Source: Flavobacterium caseinilyticum
GTDB taxonomy: Bacteria; Bacteroidota; Bacteroidia; Flavobacteriales; Flavobacteriaceae
Length of the DNA: 64,000 nt
Direction: 5' to 3'
Assembly: GCF_004349085.1 (NCBI RefSeq)
Contig: NZ_SMFM01000008.1
Location: 82,723 to 146,722, forward strand
Every line of letters starts with the position of its first letter. The first letter of the stretch is position 1. Positions 19,701-28,019 of this stretch are shown piece by piece. The translations under genes were made by a program, and so were the position numbers. Below the pieces are notes generated by a model that saw only the letters and a list, made by a program, of their open reading frames with translations, was not told the origin of the DNA and did no database searches.

Positions 19701-19778
19701 GCACCATATCCACAGGAGCATGAGATTAATTTACCAAGGCACAAAATGGAGGTGGGTCCAAAAAAAGAGTCTGTTTGA
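16701..19778 (+). CDS. DnaE-like DNA polymerase III alpha subunit, short form
   Basis: 1025 residues, shorter than replicative DnaE and close in size to DnaE2/ImuC. An N-terminal PHP domain (about 1-240) starts CHSFHSLRYG, but the usual second metal motif reads ALTDINTVTG, lacking the expected His. The polymerase core has GRGSGANSIVSYCLGI and the catalytic Asp345, Asp347 and Asp349 in PPDFDIDW. The fingers include YQEDVIKIALHYAGL and RRAMSGKGR. A helix-hairpin-helix region and a C-terminal OB-type region follow. It lies 4 bases after dinB, so it is probably an accessory translesion polymerase induced with DinB. Confidence 0.92.
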   Translation: MYLNCHSFHSLRYGTIPLLDLIQQAVVCGVKTMALTDINTVTGIYDFTKSCHDVGIKPLVGIEFRCNHQLRYIGLAKNANGLAEMNRFLTQHNFEGTSLPLAAPEFKDVIIIYPYENRPAELKDHEYIGISPDQLAKLFLPQWKALIDKMVVLQSVTFRTKREFNLHKILRAIDTNVILSKLTEADYCKTSEVMIPLEELLSKFEEYPQIIEKTQNLMDQCHFEFDFKTPKNKKYYSGSRESDMQLLTKLAHEGLIKKYGIDNPQATARVEKELKVIDQLEFSGYFLITWDIIQYSMSQGFLHIGRGSGANSIVSYCLGITDICPIELDLYFERFLNVNRKSPPDFDIDWSWKERDTILRYIFDTYGTDHVAFCGTNVEFKYRSIFREVGKVFGLPKEELDALAKNPMQLHDSNQIVKLVQEYGMLLEKYPNQRSMHSCGILISEEPITNYTPLEMPPKGFPIVLFDMHIAEDIGFEKFDILSQRGIGHIDDSVKLIEKNQGIKVDIRDTAISKNEAKANHFLSHGKTIGCFYIESPAMRGLLRRLKCDNYKILVAASSIIRPGVAQSGMMKEYIFRHNHPDKFEYFHDVFKEQLGETYGVMVYQEDVIKIALHYAGLPAADGDILRRAMSGKGRSKAALQKVKDNYFACCAQKGHPVKLSEEIYRQIESFAGYSFCKAHSASYAVESYQSLYLKVYYPIEFMVAVINNQGGFYRTEVYVHEAKMSGATIQNPCVNKSDFETTVYGINVYLGFMHLEGLESKVANAIVKERQERGEFCSLEDFINRIPIGIEGIQILIFIGAFRFTGKTKNQLLVIARLILVNFKPENRNLMLLQEPIKEYTLPVLERSPFEDAFDEIELLSFPVSCTPFDLLQTNYRGDVMAKDLLKHHKKTVKMLAYLISRKHVPTKMGTMYFSTWVDIEGEYFDTAHFTKSLEKYPFQGGGCYLLLGTVEVDYHFPTITISKMAKMPFIPDPRYSNTSDRQYKVHELIREDVSMTQRAPYPQEHEINLPRHKMEVGPKKESV

Positions 19779-19853
19779 TTCTTTTAGTAACTAAAATTGC
19801 AGTGCTTTAAACCTTTACACAAGATTATCAATACCATTCACGTTATATATTAG

Positions 19854-21236
19854 ATGAAAAAACAGGAATACGCAATAGTAGACATAGAAACCACAGGCGG
19901 TAATGCAAGTAACAGCCGCATTACAGAAATTGCCATTATTATCCATAACGGAACTAACATAATCGACCGATGGGAAACGCTCGTCAACCCAGAAAAGGAA
20001 ATACCCCTTGCCATTTTTTCGCTAACTGGCATTAATAATGAAATGGTACGTGATGCCCCTATTTTTGATGCCATTTCTGAAAAGGTTTTAGAAATGCTTA
20101 CTGGGCGCATTTTCGTTGCCCATAATGTAAACTTTGATTATTCCTTTGTTCGCCACCAACTCGAAGCTAGCGGATTCAAATGGACTGCGCCAAAATTGTG
20201 TACCGTTCGAGCAGCACGAAAAATTAAGTCGGGACTGGCTTCGTACAGCTTGGGTAGACTTTGCCATTCATTAGACATTCCTTTAACAAACCAACACCGT
20301 GCCGGCGGTGATGCGGATGCAACGACCATACTATTTTCACGTTTGCTAGAATGGGACGTTGAAGGAGTAATCGAAAAAATGATAAAAAAGACATCTCAAG
20401 ACCAGCGCTTCCCTCCTAACCTACCGCCTGCTGATTTTGAGGAGCTACCTGAAAAAGCAGGTGTATATTATTTTTATGATCAGACAAAGAAAGTAATTTA
20501 CGTAGGAAAGGCAATTAACTTAAAGAAACGGGTCGCCTCCCATTTCAGTGGTCATAATGTCACGCCACAAAGGCAAAATTTCCTGCGAGATATTCACGGT
20601 ATATCCTTTGAGGTTTGTGCTACCGAATTAATGGCGCTGTTGCTGGAATGTACCGAAATCAAGAAGCTATGGCCGACTTATAACAGGGCACTCAAACGCT
20701 TTGATCCTAAATATGGACTTTTTGAATATGAAGCCCGTAGCGGATATAGATACTTGGCAATTGGAAAATTAGGCAGATTTCAGGCAAACATAGAATCTTT
20801 CAATAGTTTGTATAAAGGCATTAATCTGTTGCGCAGCCTGGCCGAACAATTTGGCATTGATAACCGCTTTTGTAACTATGGTATGGAGGATCATGGTGAA
20901 TTTACCCTAAAACCGGGCCGGAACGATTTACCTGAAATGGAACAACACAACGAGCAAGTCGAAAATGCCATTACTTTTTTAATAAAAAACAGGCCAAGCT
21001 TTGCCATTATTGATAAAGGCAGGACTGCTGAAGAACGCAGTTGCATTTGGGTTGAAAACGGTCACTTTTATGGTATGGGATATTTCGCTTCTGACATTGG
21101 ATTTACGGATTCCTCTGAGATAAAGGATCATGTCACACCGTACAAGAGCAATCAATACAGTATGCATTTAATCCTTACTTATGCCGAGAAATATCCGGAT
21201 AAAGTTTGTTTTTTACAAAACCATAGTGAATTATGA
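19854..21236 (+). CDS. DnaQ-like exonuclease fused to a UvrC-type GIY-YIG nuclease
   Basis: 460 residues. The N-terminal DEDDh 3'-5' exonuclease (about 5-170) has DIETTG, LTGINNE, AHNVNFDYSFV and HRAGGDADAT. A GIY-YIG domain follows (about 200-285) with GVYYFYD, VIYVGKAINLKKRV and the ELMALLLECTEIKKLWPTYN segment of UvrC and Cho. The C-terminal 170 residues have no recognised domain. The first part could proofread; the second could nick damaged strands. It lies 75 bases after dnaE and overlaps alkB by 4 bases, placing it in the damage operon. The architecture is known in bacteria; its role beside DinB and DnaE is inference. Confidence 0.88.
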   Translation: MKKQEYAIVDIETTGGNASNSRITEIAIIIHNGTNIIDRWETLVNPEKEIPLAIFSLTGINNEMVRDAPIFDAISEKVLEMLTGRIFVAHNVNFDYSFVRHQLEASGFKWTAPKLCTVRAARKIKSGLASYSLGRLCHSLDIPLTNQHRAGGDADATTILFSRLLEWDVEGVIEKMIKKTSQDQRFPPNLPPADFEELPEKAGVYYFYDQTKKVIYVGKAINLKKRVASHFSGHNVTPQRQNFLRDIHGISFEVCATELMALLLECTEIKKLWPTYNRALKRFDPKYGLFEYEARSGYRYLAIGKLGRFQANIESFNSLYKGINLLRSLAEQFGIDNRFCNYGMEDHGEFTLKPGRNDLPEMEQHNEQVENAITFLIKNRPSFAIIDKGRTAEERSCIWVENGHFYGMGYFASDIGFTDSSEIKDHVTPYKSNQYSMHLILTYAEKYPDKVCFLQNHSEL

Positions 21237-21859
21237 CACTCTTTAATGATACCGAAATATTTACTTCAGGCCTTGCCGGCAAAAAGGTTTTTGACCTTCC
21301 CGATACAGAACTGCTGCTACATGACAACTTTTTTAACAAAGAAGAGTCCAATCATTATTACACTACCCTTCTCCAGGCCACGCCATGGCAGAAGTACGCT
21401 ATGGAGATTTATGATAAAACAGTTACTGTCCCACGAATGATTTCTTGGTATGAAGACAACAACAATCTGGGTGCTGACCTTAAAAAACCTAATTGGACTC
21501 CGGAATTACTTTCTATAAAAGATAGAGTAGAAAAAGAAACACAGAAAAAATTCAATAGTGTTTTATTAAACCTTTATCGCAATGGTAACGACGGCGTAGG
21601 ATGGCACAGCGACCGCGAACAGAATTTTGGTCCCAATGCAATTATTGCTTCAGTAAGTTTCGGCGAAACCCGTATGTTTCGTTTACGACATAAATTCAGG
21701 AAAGAAATTCCTTCGGTTGAAATTCCTTTGCATCATGGTTCACTTTTATTGATGGCAGGAACTACCCAAAGCTTTTGGCAACATCAGGTTCCGAAAACAA
21801 CAAAAGATATTCTGCCACGCATTAACCTTACTTTCAGAAAGATTGATAGGTCATTATAA
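21233..21859 (+). CDS. AlkB-like 2-oxoglutarate/Fe(II) dioxygenase
   Basis: 208 residues. The Fe(II) site is visible as HSD (GWHSDREQ) with the distal His in FWQHQVPK, and the 2-oxoglutarate-binding Arg in RINLTFRK. The stretches IIASVSFGETRMFRLRHK and HHGSLLLMAG are typical of AlkB and ALKBH2/3-type enzymes, which remove methyl groups from 1-methyladenine and 3-methylcytosine. The start codon overlaps the stop of the preceding nuclease gene (ATGA), so translation is coupled. It is the last gene of the damage cassette. Confidence 0.92.
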   Translation: MTLFNDTEIFTSGLAGKKVFDLPDTELLLHDNFFNKEESNHYYTTLLQATPWQKYAMEIYDKTVTVPRMISWYEDNNNLGADLKKPNWTPELLSIKDRVEKETQKKFNSVLLNLYRNGNDGVGWHSDREQNFGPNAIIASVSFGETRMFRLRHKFRKEIPSVEIPLHHGSLLLMAGTTQSFWQHQVPKTTKDILPRINLTFRKIDRSL

Positions 21860-21877
21860 CAAATAAATCACTAAAAG

Positions 21878-21895
21878 CTTAAAAGCTCTTTTAAG
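21878..21895. terminator. Possible bidirectional terminator
   Basis: CTTAAAAGCTCTTTTAAG is a perfect dyad between the convergent alkB-like and acyl-CoA dehydrogenase genes. The stem is AT-rich and no long T-run follows on either strand, so termination is uncertain. Confidence 0.3.
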
Positions 21896-21917
21896 TACTA
21901 GCGAAAGTTAACAATAT

Positions 21918-23084
21918 TTAAAGATTTTTAAACAACCCGCGTGCAATCACTATTTTCATAATTTCATTCGTTCCGGCATAAATGCGTGCCACGCGATTAT
22001 CAGCATACATGCGCGCAATTGGATAGTCCCACATATAACCATAGCCTCCAAATAATTGCAAGCATTCATCAACGACGTGTCCGCACATGTCGGTCGCCGA
22101 ATATTTAATCATCGACGCACTTTCAGCTGTTAATTTATGGTCCACTAATAATTCGATACATCGATCTAAAAAAGCCTGATGTATTTGCATTTGGGTAGTA
22201 CATTCCGCCAGTTTAAATTGGGTATTTTGAAATCCGGAAACAGCCGTACCAAAAGCAGTTCGTTCTGTAGTGTAAGTGATGGTGCTTTCGATGGCGCCTT
22301 CAGCAGTTGCGACTGCCATAATCCCGACTGTCAGTCTTTCCCGGGCCAATTCCTGCATCATGATTTTAAATCCTGTTTTTTCGTCTCCAAGTCTGTTCTC
22401 CTTTGGAACTTTTACATTATCAAAAAATAATTGTGCCGTATCTTGAGATTTCATACCAATTTTTTTGAAAGGAACACCTTTACTAAACCCTTCCATTGCT
22501 GAATCTAAAATAAGTAAGGTTACGCCTTCTTCATCTGTATTGTGATTGGTTTTTACGGCCACTATAACCATATCGCACATAAAACCGTTGGTTATAAAGG
22601 TTTTTTGACCATTCACCAAATAATAATCACCTTTATCTTCGGCCGTTGTTCGAATGGCTTTCAAATCACTCCCGCAACTAGGCTCCGTCATTGCAATAGC
22701 GGTAATGATTTCCCCTTTGGCCATCATTGGCAAATATTTTTGCTTTTGATCCTCCGTTCCATAAAATAATAAATAAGGAGCTACAATATCGGAATGCAAC
22801 GAAAAGCCAGGACCAGTTATTCCTTTTTTGGCAAAAGCTTCAATTAACAACGCATTAAATGTAAAATCCAATCCTCCGCCCCCATATATTTCTGGTATGT
22901 CCAGACACAACAGTCCTAATTCCCCGGCTCGTTTCCATATTTCACGGGATACCATCCCATTTTTTTCCCATTCGTCTAAACGATCCATTATCTCATTTGA
23001 AATGAATTCCTGAATCATCTCTTGCATCATTTTATGCTCTTCGGAGGCATAAATCTTTCGTTCCAATAGTATGTTTTGCAGCAT
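21918..23084 (-). CDS. Acyl-CoA dehydrogenase, long-chain/isovaleryl-type active site
   Basis: 388 residues with the ACAD signatures AMTEPSCGSDL, GQKTFITNG and QLFGGYGYM. The usual catalytic Glu position near the C-terminus reads IYAGTNEIM, with Ala where short- and medium-chain enzymes have Glu. A Glu in ELARERLTVG matches the alternative catalytic position of long-chain and isovaleryl-CoA dehydrogenases. It catalyses FAD-dependent alpha,beta-desaturation of acyl-CoA, passing electrons to ETF. It is a single gene, convergent with the damage operon. The chain-length inference is from motif position only. Confidence 0.9.
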   Translation of the reverse strand: MLQNILLERKIYASEEHKMMQEMIQEFISNEIMDRLDEWEKNGMVSREIWKRAGELGLLCLDIPEIYGGGGLDFTFNALLIEAFAKKGITGPGFSLHSDIVAPYLLFYGTEDQKQKYLPMMAKGEIITAIAMTEPSCGSDLKAIRTTAEDKGDYYLVNGQKTFITNGFMCDMVIVAVKTNHNTDEEGVTLLILDSAMEGFSKGVPFKKIGMKSQDTAQLFFDNVKVPKENRLGDEKTGFKIMMQELARERLTVGIMAVATAEGAIESTITYTTERTAFGTAVSGFQNTQFKLAECTTQMQIHQAFLDRCIELLVDHKLTAESASMIKYSATDMCGHVVDECLQLFGGYGYMWDYPIARMYADNRVARIYAGTNEIMKIVIARGLFKNL

Positions 23085-23210
23085 TTTTTATGATTTTTAA
23101 ATTAGAGTTGCTTCGGCCGATTCATATGTTAATTTACGATATAAGAATCAACAAATCAACATAATAGCAGTATTTATTCTATTTAAATTAATAAATTTAC
23201 CAAAGTTTTT

Positions 23211-23218
23211 TAATTTTG
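23211..23218 (+). promoter_or_regulatory. Putative -7 element of the 3'-phosphoesterase gene
   Basis: TAATTTTG matches TAnnTTTG and lies 23 bases upstream of the start codon at 23242. No clear -33 TTTG was found at normal spacing in this AT-rich stretch. Confidence 0.4.
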
Positions 23219-23241
23219 ATAAATCACTAAATCATCTTGCA

Positions 23242-23826
23242 ATGACATTGGATAAATACAACCAGAAACGTAATTTTGATTCCACTGGTGAACCCCAAGG
23301 TGAAGTCGAAAATTCACAAAACGATTTGATTTTTGTTATTCAAAAACATGCTGCCTCACATTTGCATTATGATTTTCGCTTAGAATTACATGGCGTTTTA
23401 AAAAGTTGGGCAATCCCAAAAGGTCCTTCAATGAACCCCGACGACAAACGACTTGCAATTATAGTGGAAGATCATCCTTATGCTTACAAGGATTTTGAGG
23501 GCACAATTCCAGAAGGAAATTATGGTGCCGGAACTGTTATTGTTTGGGATAATGGAACTTATACAATACCTGAAGAACAATCCAAAGTAGCTACTGAAAA
23601 TAAATTAAAAGCAGATTTAGAGAATGGACATGTCAGCTTTACGTTAAACGGAAAAAAATTAAAAGGTGAATTTTCATTGATTAAACTAAAAAACAAAGAA
23701 GACAATTCATGGCTTTTAATTAAAAAAAATGACTCGTATGCGACGGATATCGATATTTTAAAAAAAAATAAATCAGTACTCTCCAATGCAACTTTAGAGG
23801 ATTTAGAGAAAAAAATTAAATACTAA
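23242..23826 (+). CDS. Stand-alone LigD-type 3'-phosphoesterase
   Basis: 194 residues corresponding only to the PE domain of DNA ligase D. The Mn2+-binding motifs are present: HAASHLHYDFRLE, WAIPKGPS, VEDHPYAYKDFEGTIPEGNYGAG and VIVWDNGTY. The family trims 3'-phosphates and 3'-ribonucleotides from DNA ends during end joining. No ligase or primase-polymerase domain is attached, and no Ku gene is visible in the window. Two kilobases from the DinB-DnaE cassette, it may also be a repair gene, though it has its own promoter. Confidence 0.9.
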   Translation: MTLDKYNQKRNFDSTGEPQGEVENSQNDLIFVIQKHAASHLHYDFRLELHGVLKSWAIPKGPSMNPDDKRLAIIVEDHPYAYKDFEGTIPEGNYGAGTVIVWDNGTYTIPEEQSKVATENKLKADLENGHVSFTLNGKKLKGEFSLIKLKNKEDNSWLLIKKNDSYATDIDILKKNKSVLSNATLEDLEKKIKY

Positions 23827-24314
23827 TTTCAAGACAAAAAAAGAATTTTATTGTATGTTGCCGCAATAAAAAAAATGTTACTTCCGTGCCTATTTAATAT
23901 TAAGCATGAAATTTATATTCCAAATAAGCGATGTACTAGAATTTGTTTTCACAATTTTGACTTTTAAAACGAGCTCCTTTTTTGATAATTATATAAGTGG
24001 TGCTCATCAAATTCATTATCTAAAATTAGTTTCCTTAAAACTTAATATTCAGTTCTGCAAAAAAAGCATTTTAACTGTGAACCATATCTTTACATCATTT
24101 TATTTATTTTTTTGTAATTTTGATTAAAGTTTCTAAAAAGTTTAACCATTAAAGCTTTCGAACTTCGTAAAGCGATACTTTCTGAAATAATTTAAAACCT
24201 GGAGCTCACCAAAATGATTCTGGAAAATTACTTTCAATGGCAATTTTGTGTTCTTCAGTAGCAAATCGATACTTTAAAAGCGTACTTGTTTTATTATAAT
24301 TTAAAAATAAATCT
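23827..24314. other. AT-rich intergenic region
   Basis: 488 bases between the phosphoesterase and the GH130 gene. A 73-codon frame at 23906-24127 has low-complexity hydrophobic composition without family features and is not called. No terminator hairpin was identified. Confidence 0.4.
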
Positions 24315-25781
24315 ATGCGAGTTCCTGTCGTTCGAAAAAATGTACAATTTACCCCTGATTGCAGCAGGGTTGTCACAAGGTATTTTATGAATGGCGATCA
24401 AAGAACCCAAAAAATGGTGAGCCATATCATGATGATGAATGAAAAACAGGTGGCCGAAACCTTAGAACATACCCTTCGTGAATTTGCCAGAAGACATCGG
24501 AATATTTCAAACATATTTTTTAGACATTGTGAAAAAATCAAGGGACTAATTGAAGCAATGCAAATCAATTATGATGACCTGTCAGTTGAACGTAAAATGC
24601 TTATCGGCTCCTATTGCACCATGGAATATGCGATAGAATCTGCAGCCTTTTTCAACCCATCAATCGTTGAAGATTTCGACCAGTCTAGTTTAGAGAAGGG
24701 ACAAAAGCGTGTTATTATTTCTTTCCGGGCTACTGGGGAAGGTCATATCTCCTCTATTGTATTTAGAAGAGGAGTACTGGATAAGAATAACGATCTTCAC
24801 ATGATAAAAGTTGGTGACAACATTGATAAAGCAGAGATTGTGCACAAAAAAATATTCAACAAAAATAGATTTATAATGAAATTGGCAGAGATGCATACGC
24901 CTGATAAATACTTTATTACTATAACTAAGGATTTACCTGATGAATTTGAATATTCTGCCTTGAAAAATTTAGTATTGAAAGCTTTAAGTGATGAAAAGAT
25001 TAGTCTGGAGCGAAGAACTTCACTCGAAGAAATTCTCTGGTTGGCGGATTCCTTTTATGATATTCAGTTTAAACATGATTCCGACATCACTGAACGAGTC
25101 ATATTTCCGATTTCCGATTCTGAGAGTCGCGGTATTGAAGATGCGCGTTTCGTTCGCTTTACAGATGATGATAAATCCGAAAAAATAATTGGAACTTATA
25201 CCGCTTACAACGGTCACACGATTCTTCCAAAATTGATTGCTACTGAAGATTTTTACACCTTTCGCGTTATGCCTTTGCAAGGAGCCGGAGCTCAAAATAA
25301 AAACCTGGCTTTATTTCCAAAAAAAATAAAAGGGGAGTTTGCAATGCTTTCAAGAATTGATGGTGTAAACAATTACCTGATGTATTCTGACAGAGCCAAC
25401 CAATGGAACAACCCTGTTATGATTCAAGAACCTCGCTATCCATGGGAATTTACACAAATTGGTAATTGTGGATCGCCACTTTGGACCGAAGAAGGTTGGC
25501 TGGTCATAACTCATGGCGTAGGTGCAATGAGACGATATTGTTTGGGAGCTTCACTGTTTGATCTTGATGATCCTTCAAAGGAAATTGGAAGACTAAAAGA
25601 ACCCTTGTTATCACCATTGGAAGATGAACGCGAAGGGTATGTTCCGAATGTGGTGTATTCTTGCGGTTCGATTATTCACAACAACACCTTAATTTTGCCC
25701 TATGCTGTATCTGACTATTCCTCTACTTATGCAACTGTGGATATGCTGGAATTAATGGATGCTTTGAAGAAAAGTAAATGA
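24315..25781 (+). CDS. GH130-family glycoside phosphorylase/hydrolase with N-terminal extension
   Basis: 488 residues. The C-terminal part (about 165-480) carries the five-bladed beta-propeller features of GH130: IEDARFVRF, YTAYNG, LFPKKIKGEFAMLSR, GNCGSPLWTEEGWLVITHGVG and VYSCGSIIHNNTLILPYAVSD. An extra helical region of about 160 residues precedes it and is typical of one GH130 subgroup. Members phosphorolyse beta-1,4- or beta-1,2-linked mannosides. The enzyme is soluble, with no signal peptide. No other mannan genes lie beside it, so the substrate cannot be stated. Confidence 0.85.
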   Translation: MRVPVVRKNVQFTPDCSRVVTRYFMNGDQRTQKMVSHIMMMNEKQVAETLEHTLREFARRHRNISNIFFRHCEKIKGLIEAMQINYDDLSVERKMLIGSYCTMEYAIESAAFFNPSIVEDFDQSSLEKGQKRVIISFRATGEGHISSIVFRRGVLDKNNDLHMIKVGDNIDKAEIVHKKIFNKNRFIMKLAEMHTPDKYFITITKDLPDEFEYSALKNLVLKALSDEKISLERRTSLEEILWLADSFYDIQFKHDSDITERVIFPISDSESRGIEDARFVRFTDDDKSEKIIGTYTAYNGHTILPKLIATEDFYTFRVMPLQGAGAQNKNLALFPKKIKGEFAMLSRIDGVNNYLMYSDRANQWNNPVMIQEPRYPWEFTQIGNCGSPLWTEEGWLVITHGVGAMRRYCLGASLFDLDDPSKEIGRLKEPLLSPLEDEREGYVPNVVYSCGSIIHNNTLILPYAVSDYSSTYATVDMLELMDALKKSK

Positions 25782-26169
25782 TTTTTTTTAAATAAATCTC
25801 TTTTGTTTTTTGGATTAAACAGCTATAAGTAAGCTGTACGTTTTATTTGAATTTTCCAACATTATATTTCTTATCTCACTTTTTCAAACAAAGACACTCA
25901 GCGATAAAAAATCTAAAAATTGCATTCTAATCTTTCCGCTTCTCATTTTCATTCCATTAAAAAATTAAGATTTTTTAACTTGGAAAAAATGCTGTCTGAC
26001 CTATGACATTCCCTTTCTTACTTTAAAGAAAACGACAGTAAAATCCTTAAAAAGGTTGTAGTTTTGCAATTACGCATCAAAATAATTTTCATCATTTTAT
26101 TTCCGTTAAAACAGAAGATGTAATTCTTTGGAAAATCGTCACCTATAAAATTTAAACATCTTCAAACTT
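25782..26169. other. Intergenic leader of the Na/Pi-cotransporter gene
   Basis: 388 AT-rich bases without a coding frame. TAGTTTTG at 26059-26066 matches the Bacteroidota -7 consensus and would give a leader of about 100 bases before the start at 26170. Nothing else was recognised. Confidence 0.4.
26059..26066 (+). promoter_or_regulatory. Putative -7 element upstream of the Na/Pi transporter
   Basis: TAGTTTTG is a full match to TAnnTTTG, placed 103 bases before the start codon. No obvious -33 TTTG pairs with it. Confidence 0.4.
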
Positions 26170-27852
26170 ATGGAAATCCTAAACTCAATATTAAAACTCT
26201 CAGCCGGAATAGGTTTGTTCCTATTTGCCATCTATTTGGTCGAGGTCTCCCTAAAGAATCTCTCCGGAAGAAGTTTTAAACTTTTTTTACAAAAAATAAC
26301 CAAGAACAATATTGGTGCAGTAGCAGGTGGGACGATAATAACTGCAATTCTTCAAAGCAGCTCGATGGTTTCATTAATGGTTCTGGCATTTGTGGGTGCG
26401 GGTGTATTTACTATGAAAAATGCGATGGCTATCATTCTCGGAGCTAATTTAGGTACTACAGTTGCCAGCTGGCTTGTGGCCACACTCGGTTTTAAAACGA
26501 ATATTGAAATCATTGCCTATCCTGCGGTTTGTGTGGGTGGCTTTCTTCTGATTATGTTTGGGAATCGAAAAACTACAAAATATTTAGCCTATTTTCTTTT
26601 GGGATTTGGCCTGATGTTCATTGGCCTTTCCTTCATGAAAACGGCGATGGAATCACAGGTACAGCACGTTGATTTCTCGCAATATTCCGATATGCCGTTA
26701 ATCGCTTTTCTATTTCTAGGTTTTTTAGTCACCTTAATTTTGCAGTCCAGTTCGGTAACCATGATACTTACTCTAAGCGCACTCCATGTTGGAGCTATTG
26801 ACTTTCCCATGGCTGCCGCAATTGTGTTGGGCGGTGAAACAGGCACCATCATTAAAATTATCGTAAGCGCAATTGGTGGAAATGCCACTAAAAAACGAGT
26901 GGCACTTGGCAACTTACTGTTCAATATATGTATTACTGTAATTGTCTTTGCATTGCTGAAACCAATATTATATCTGATAACGGATATCATAAAAATCAAA
27001 GATCCGCTCATTGGATTGGTATCATTTTCGACACTGATCAACCTTCTTGCCATCATCGTTTTCCTTCCTCTTCTCGATTTATTTACTAAATTTTTAGAAC
27101 GCTTTTTTAAAAATACCGATGGTTCGATTACAGCTTTTATTAGCCATGCCTCTATCGCTGAAACCGAAACTGCACTAGATTTATTTCAGAGAGAAACCAT
27201 TTATTTTATCCATAATTCAATGCTGCATAATCTCGAGTTATTTGATATTGAAACAAAATCACTTGAGGAAAACAGTGAGTTTAAAGAAGTAAGTGGGACT
27301 AAGATTTTTTTGTCTCAAACCAAAGACGAAAAATATGAATTTCTCAAACAACTGCAAGGTGAACTTCAGGCTTTTTATCTAAAATTGAGAGCAAAATTAC
27401 AAGACCAGCAGCAAGCGGAACTTAACCAGATGATTTCTGCCGTTCGCAGCGCGATGCACTCCGTGAAAAGTGTTAAAGACATTGGAACTAATATCAAAAA
27501 TCTGCGGGAATCATCTAAAGATATTAAGCACAATTTTTTCATGCACCACAAAAAAGAAATTGAAAATCTATACATCAAGTTAGATAATTATCTTGGTTTA
27601 AATAAAAAAGCCAATTTTGAACAGCTACAGGAAATTTTTGATGCTATTCAGCAAAATTACAGCAGTGCCCTAAATAATTTTTACACTGAGGCACAAAATG
27701 CAGCAATTGAGAATATCGATATCACTACAGTTATCAACTTTAACAGGGAACTTTTTACCTCTAATAAGGCGTTGCTCATGGCCATAAAAGAAATTGACTT
27801 AGATGAAAAACAAGCCGAAAATTTTAATGAAATTCCAATTTATAAAACCTAA
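26170..27852 (+). CDS. Na+/phosphate cotransporter-like protein with PhoU-like tail
   Basis: 560 residues. The N-terminal membrane part (about 1-310, eight or more helices) contains the two QSSS repeats typical of the NptA/YjbB family (TAILQSSSMVSLM and TLILQSSSVTMIL). The C-terminal 230 residues form a helical cytoplasmic region resembling PhoU. The family imports or exports inorganic phosphate with sodium. In a bacterium with a sodium-pumping NQR, a sodium gradient is available to drive it. It is a single gene with its own leader. Confidence 0.9.
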   Translation: MEILNSILKLSAGIGLFLFAIYLVEVSLKNLSGRSFKLFLQKITKNNIGAVAGGTIITAILQSSSMVSLMVLAFVGAGVFTMKNAMAIILGANLGTTVASWLVATLGFKTNIEIIAYPAVCVGGFLLIMFGNRKTTKYLAYFLLGFGLMFIGLSFMKTAMESQVQHVDFSQYSDMPLIAFLFLGFLVTLILQSSSVTMILTLSALHVGAIDFPMAAAIVLGGETGTIIKIIVSAIGGNATKKRVALGNLLFNICITVIVFALLKPILYLITDIIKIKDPLIGLVSFSTLINLLAIIVFLPLLDLFTKFLERFFKNTDGSITAFISHASIAETETALDLFQRETIYFIHNSMLHNLELFDIETKSLEENSEFKEVSGTKIFLSQTKDEKYEFLKQLQGELQAFYLKLRAKLQDQQQAELNQMISAVRSAMHSVKSVKDIGTNIKNLRESSKDIKHNFFMHHKKEIENLYIKLDNYLGLNKKANFEQLQEIFDAIQQNYSSALNNFYTEAQNAAIENIDITTVINFNRELFTSNKALLMAIKEIDLDEKQAENFNEIPIYKT

Positions 27853-27987
27853 ATAAACGCGGGAAGACCATTCTTGTAACCAAAAATTTTACAACATTAT
27901 TTTCAAATTTTATAAGGTATTACACTTCCAATTTTCAACCTTTGCAGATATTTCCGTTTATACCTAAAATTGCAATTGTGATTTAAA

Positions 27988-28005
27988 TTGGTTATTTTTA
28001 ACCAA
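27988..28005 (+). promoter_or_regulatory. Leader hairpin before the TTG start of tamB
   Basis: TTGGTTATTTTTAACCAA forms a perfect 7-bp stem with a four-base loop, ending 14 bases upstream of the tamB TTG start codon. It could occlude the ribosome-loading region. It is followed by A-rich rather than T-rich sequence, so it is not a terminator of plus-strand transcription. Confidence 0.4.
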
Positions 28006-28019
28006 AAAAAACGTATCAT

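Noticed and set aside
23906..24127. 73-codon frame between the phosphoesterase and GH130 genes
   Set aside because: AT-driven hydrophobic composition, no recognisable ribosome site or family pattern.
26589..27056. Long open frame antisense to the Na/Pi transporter
   Set aside because: It lies entirely inside a clearly coding gene on the other strand and has no family features or ribosome site.
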